This document shows positions 14,733 to 14,773 of a stretch of 14,773 nucleotides of DNA, piece by piece; the stretch's first letter is position 1; each line of letters opens with the position of its first letter. The stretch lies in NCBI RefSeq assembly GCF_029067145.1, contig NZ_JAIEFA010000007.1, positions 1-14,773 of the forward strand, read 5' to 3'. Source of the DNA: Helicobacter sp. GTDB taxonomy: Bacteria > Campylobacterota > Campylobacteria > Campylobacterales > Helicobacteraceae. Both the position numbers and the translations under genes were made by a program. The notes beneath the pieces are model-generated. The model was not told where the DNA came from and searched no databases. It saw only the letters and a list, made by a program, of their open reading frames with translations.

Positions 14733-14773
14733 CTGTCTATAATACACATCTACGAGCCCACGAGACGCTCATG
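14733..14773 (+). other. Illumina Nextera adapter remnant at the contig end (not genomic)
   Basis: Positions 14733-14751 match the 19-base Tn5 mosaic end with two substitutions (14739 and 14741). Positions 14752-14766 match the read-2 Nextera tail (CGAGCCCACGAGAC exact from 14753) with one substitution at 14752. Positions 14767-14773 (GCTCATG) fit the first seven bases of a Nextera i7 index that reads GCTCATGA in sample-sheet orientation. All three substitutions are to A. This is read-through adapter that survived trimming; genomic sequence ends at about 14732. Confidence 0.95.

Noticed and set aside
14702..14749. Sixteen-residue N-terminal extension (MCIIDRYLNKWIKEIQ) of the last gene
   Set aside because: The ATG and first codons lie inside adapter sequence, and AAGGAG stands six bases before the ATG at 14701, which is the sensible start.
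14733..14751. Inside end of a Tn5-like transposon
   Set aside because: It resembles the Tn5 mosaic end, but what follows is the synthetic Nextera tail and index, not transposon DNA.

Overview
The window is AT-rich, almost fully coding DNA that looks like Helicobacter, probably an enterohepatic (non-pylori) species, or a close relative in the Campylobacterota. The evidence is the protein families (an epsilon-type malate:quinone oxidoreductase of about 450 residues, a CJM1_0395-family protein, and a tatB-tatC-queA-rsmG block of the kind known in Helicobacter) and the compact operon style. I cannot name the species. No tRNA, rRNA, CRISPR array, prophage or insertion sequence is visible. The last 41 bases are not genomic: they match an Illumina Nextera adapter plus index. 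The window therefore ends at a raw contig end and real sequence stops near 14732.

Left part, + strand. Positions 1-726 hold the 3' part of purU (formyltetrahydrofolate deformylase), cut by the window start. A 299-base non-coding stretch follows, with three hairpin-forming, REP-like repeat copies in different states of decay. A small lipoprotein gene on the - strand (1026-1349) is divergent from a tightly packed + strand operon (1461-6965): tatB, tatC, queA, rsmG, a small PP0621-like membrane protein with a four-cysteine tail, an unrecognised 127-residue protein, a Crp/Fnr-family regulator, and a membrane sensor with two PilJ/NarX-like modules but no recognisable output domain. Neighbouring genes overlap or lie within 17 bases of each other. 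Housekeeping functions (Tat export, tRNA queuosine, 16S rRNA methylation) thus share a transcription unit with a possible sensor/regulator pair.

Right part, - strand. From 14701 down to 6987 run ten genes with overlaps or gaps of at most 52 bases: a CJM1_0395/SprA-like protein with an HEAAH motif, azlC and azlD (branched-chain amino-acid exporter), a Spx/YffB-like ArsC-family protein, an SH3/NlpC-P60 lipoprotein peptidase, a metal-type ABC ATPase, mqo, the matching ABC-3 family permease, a 76-residue membrane protein and an EamA/DMT exporter. Malate:quinone oxidoreductase sits between the two halves of the metal ABC transporter and overlaps both. No substrate-binding protein for that transporter is in the window.

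Several starts were revised from ribosome-binding-site spacing: tatC, the ABC permease (TTG), the ABC ATPase, the NlpC/P60 lipoprotein, and the CJM1_0395-like gene, whose longer reading frame begins inside the adapter.
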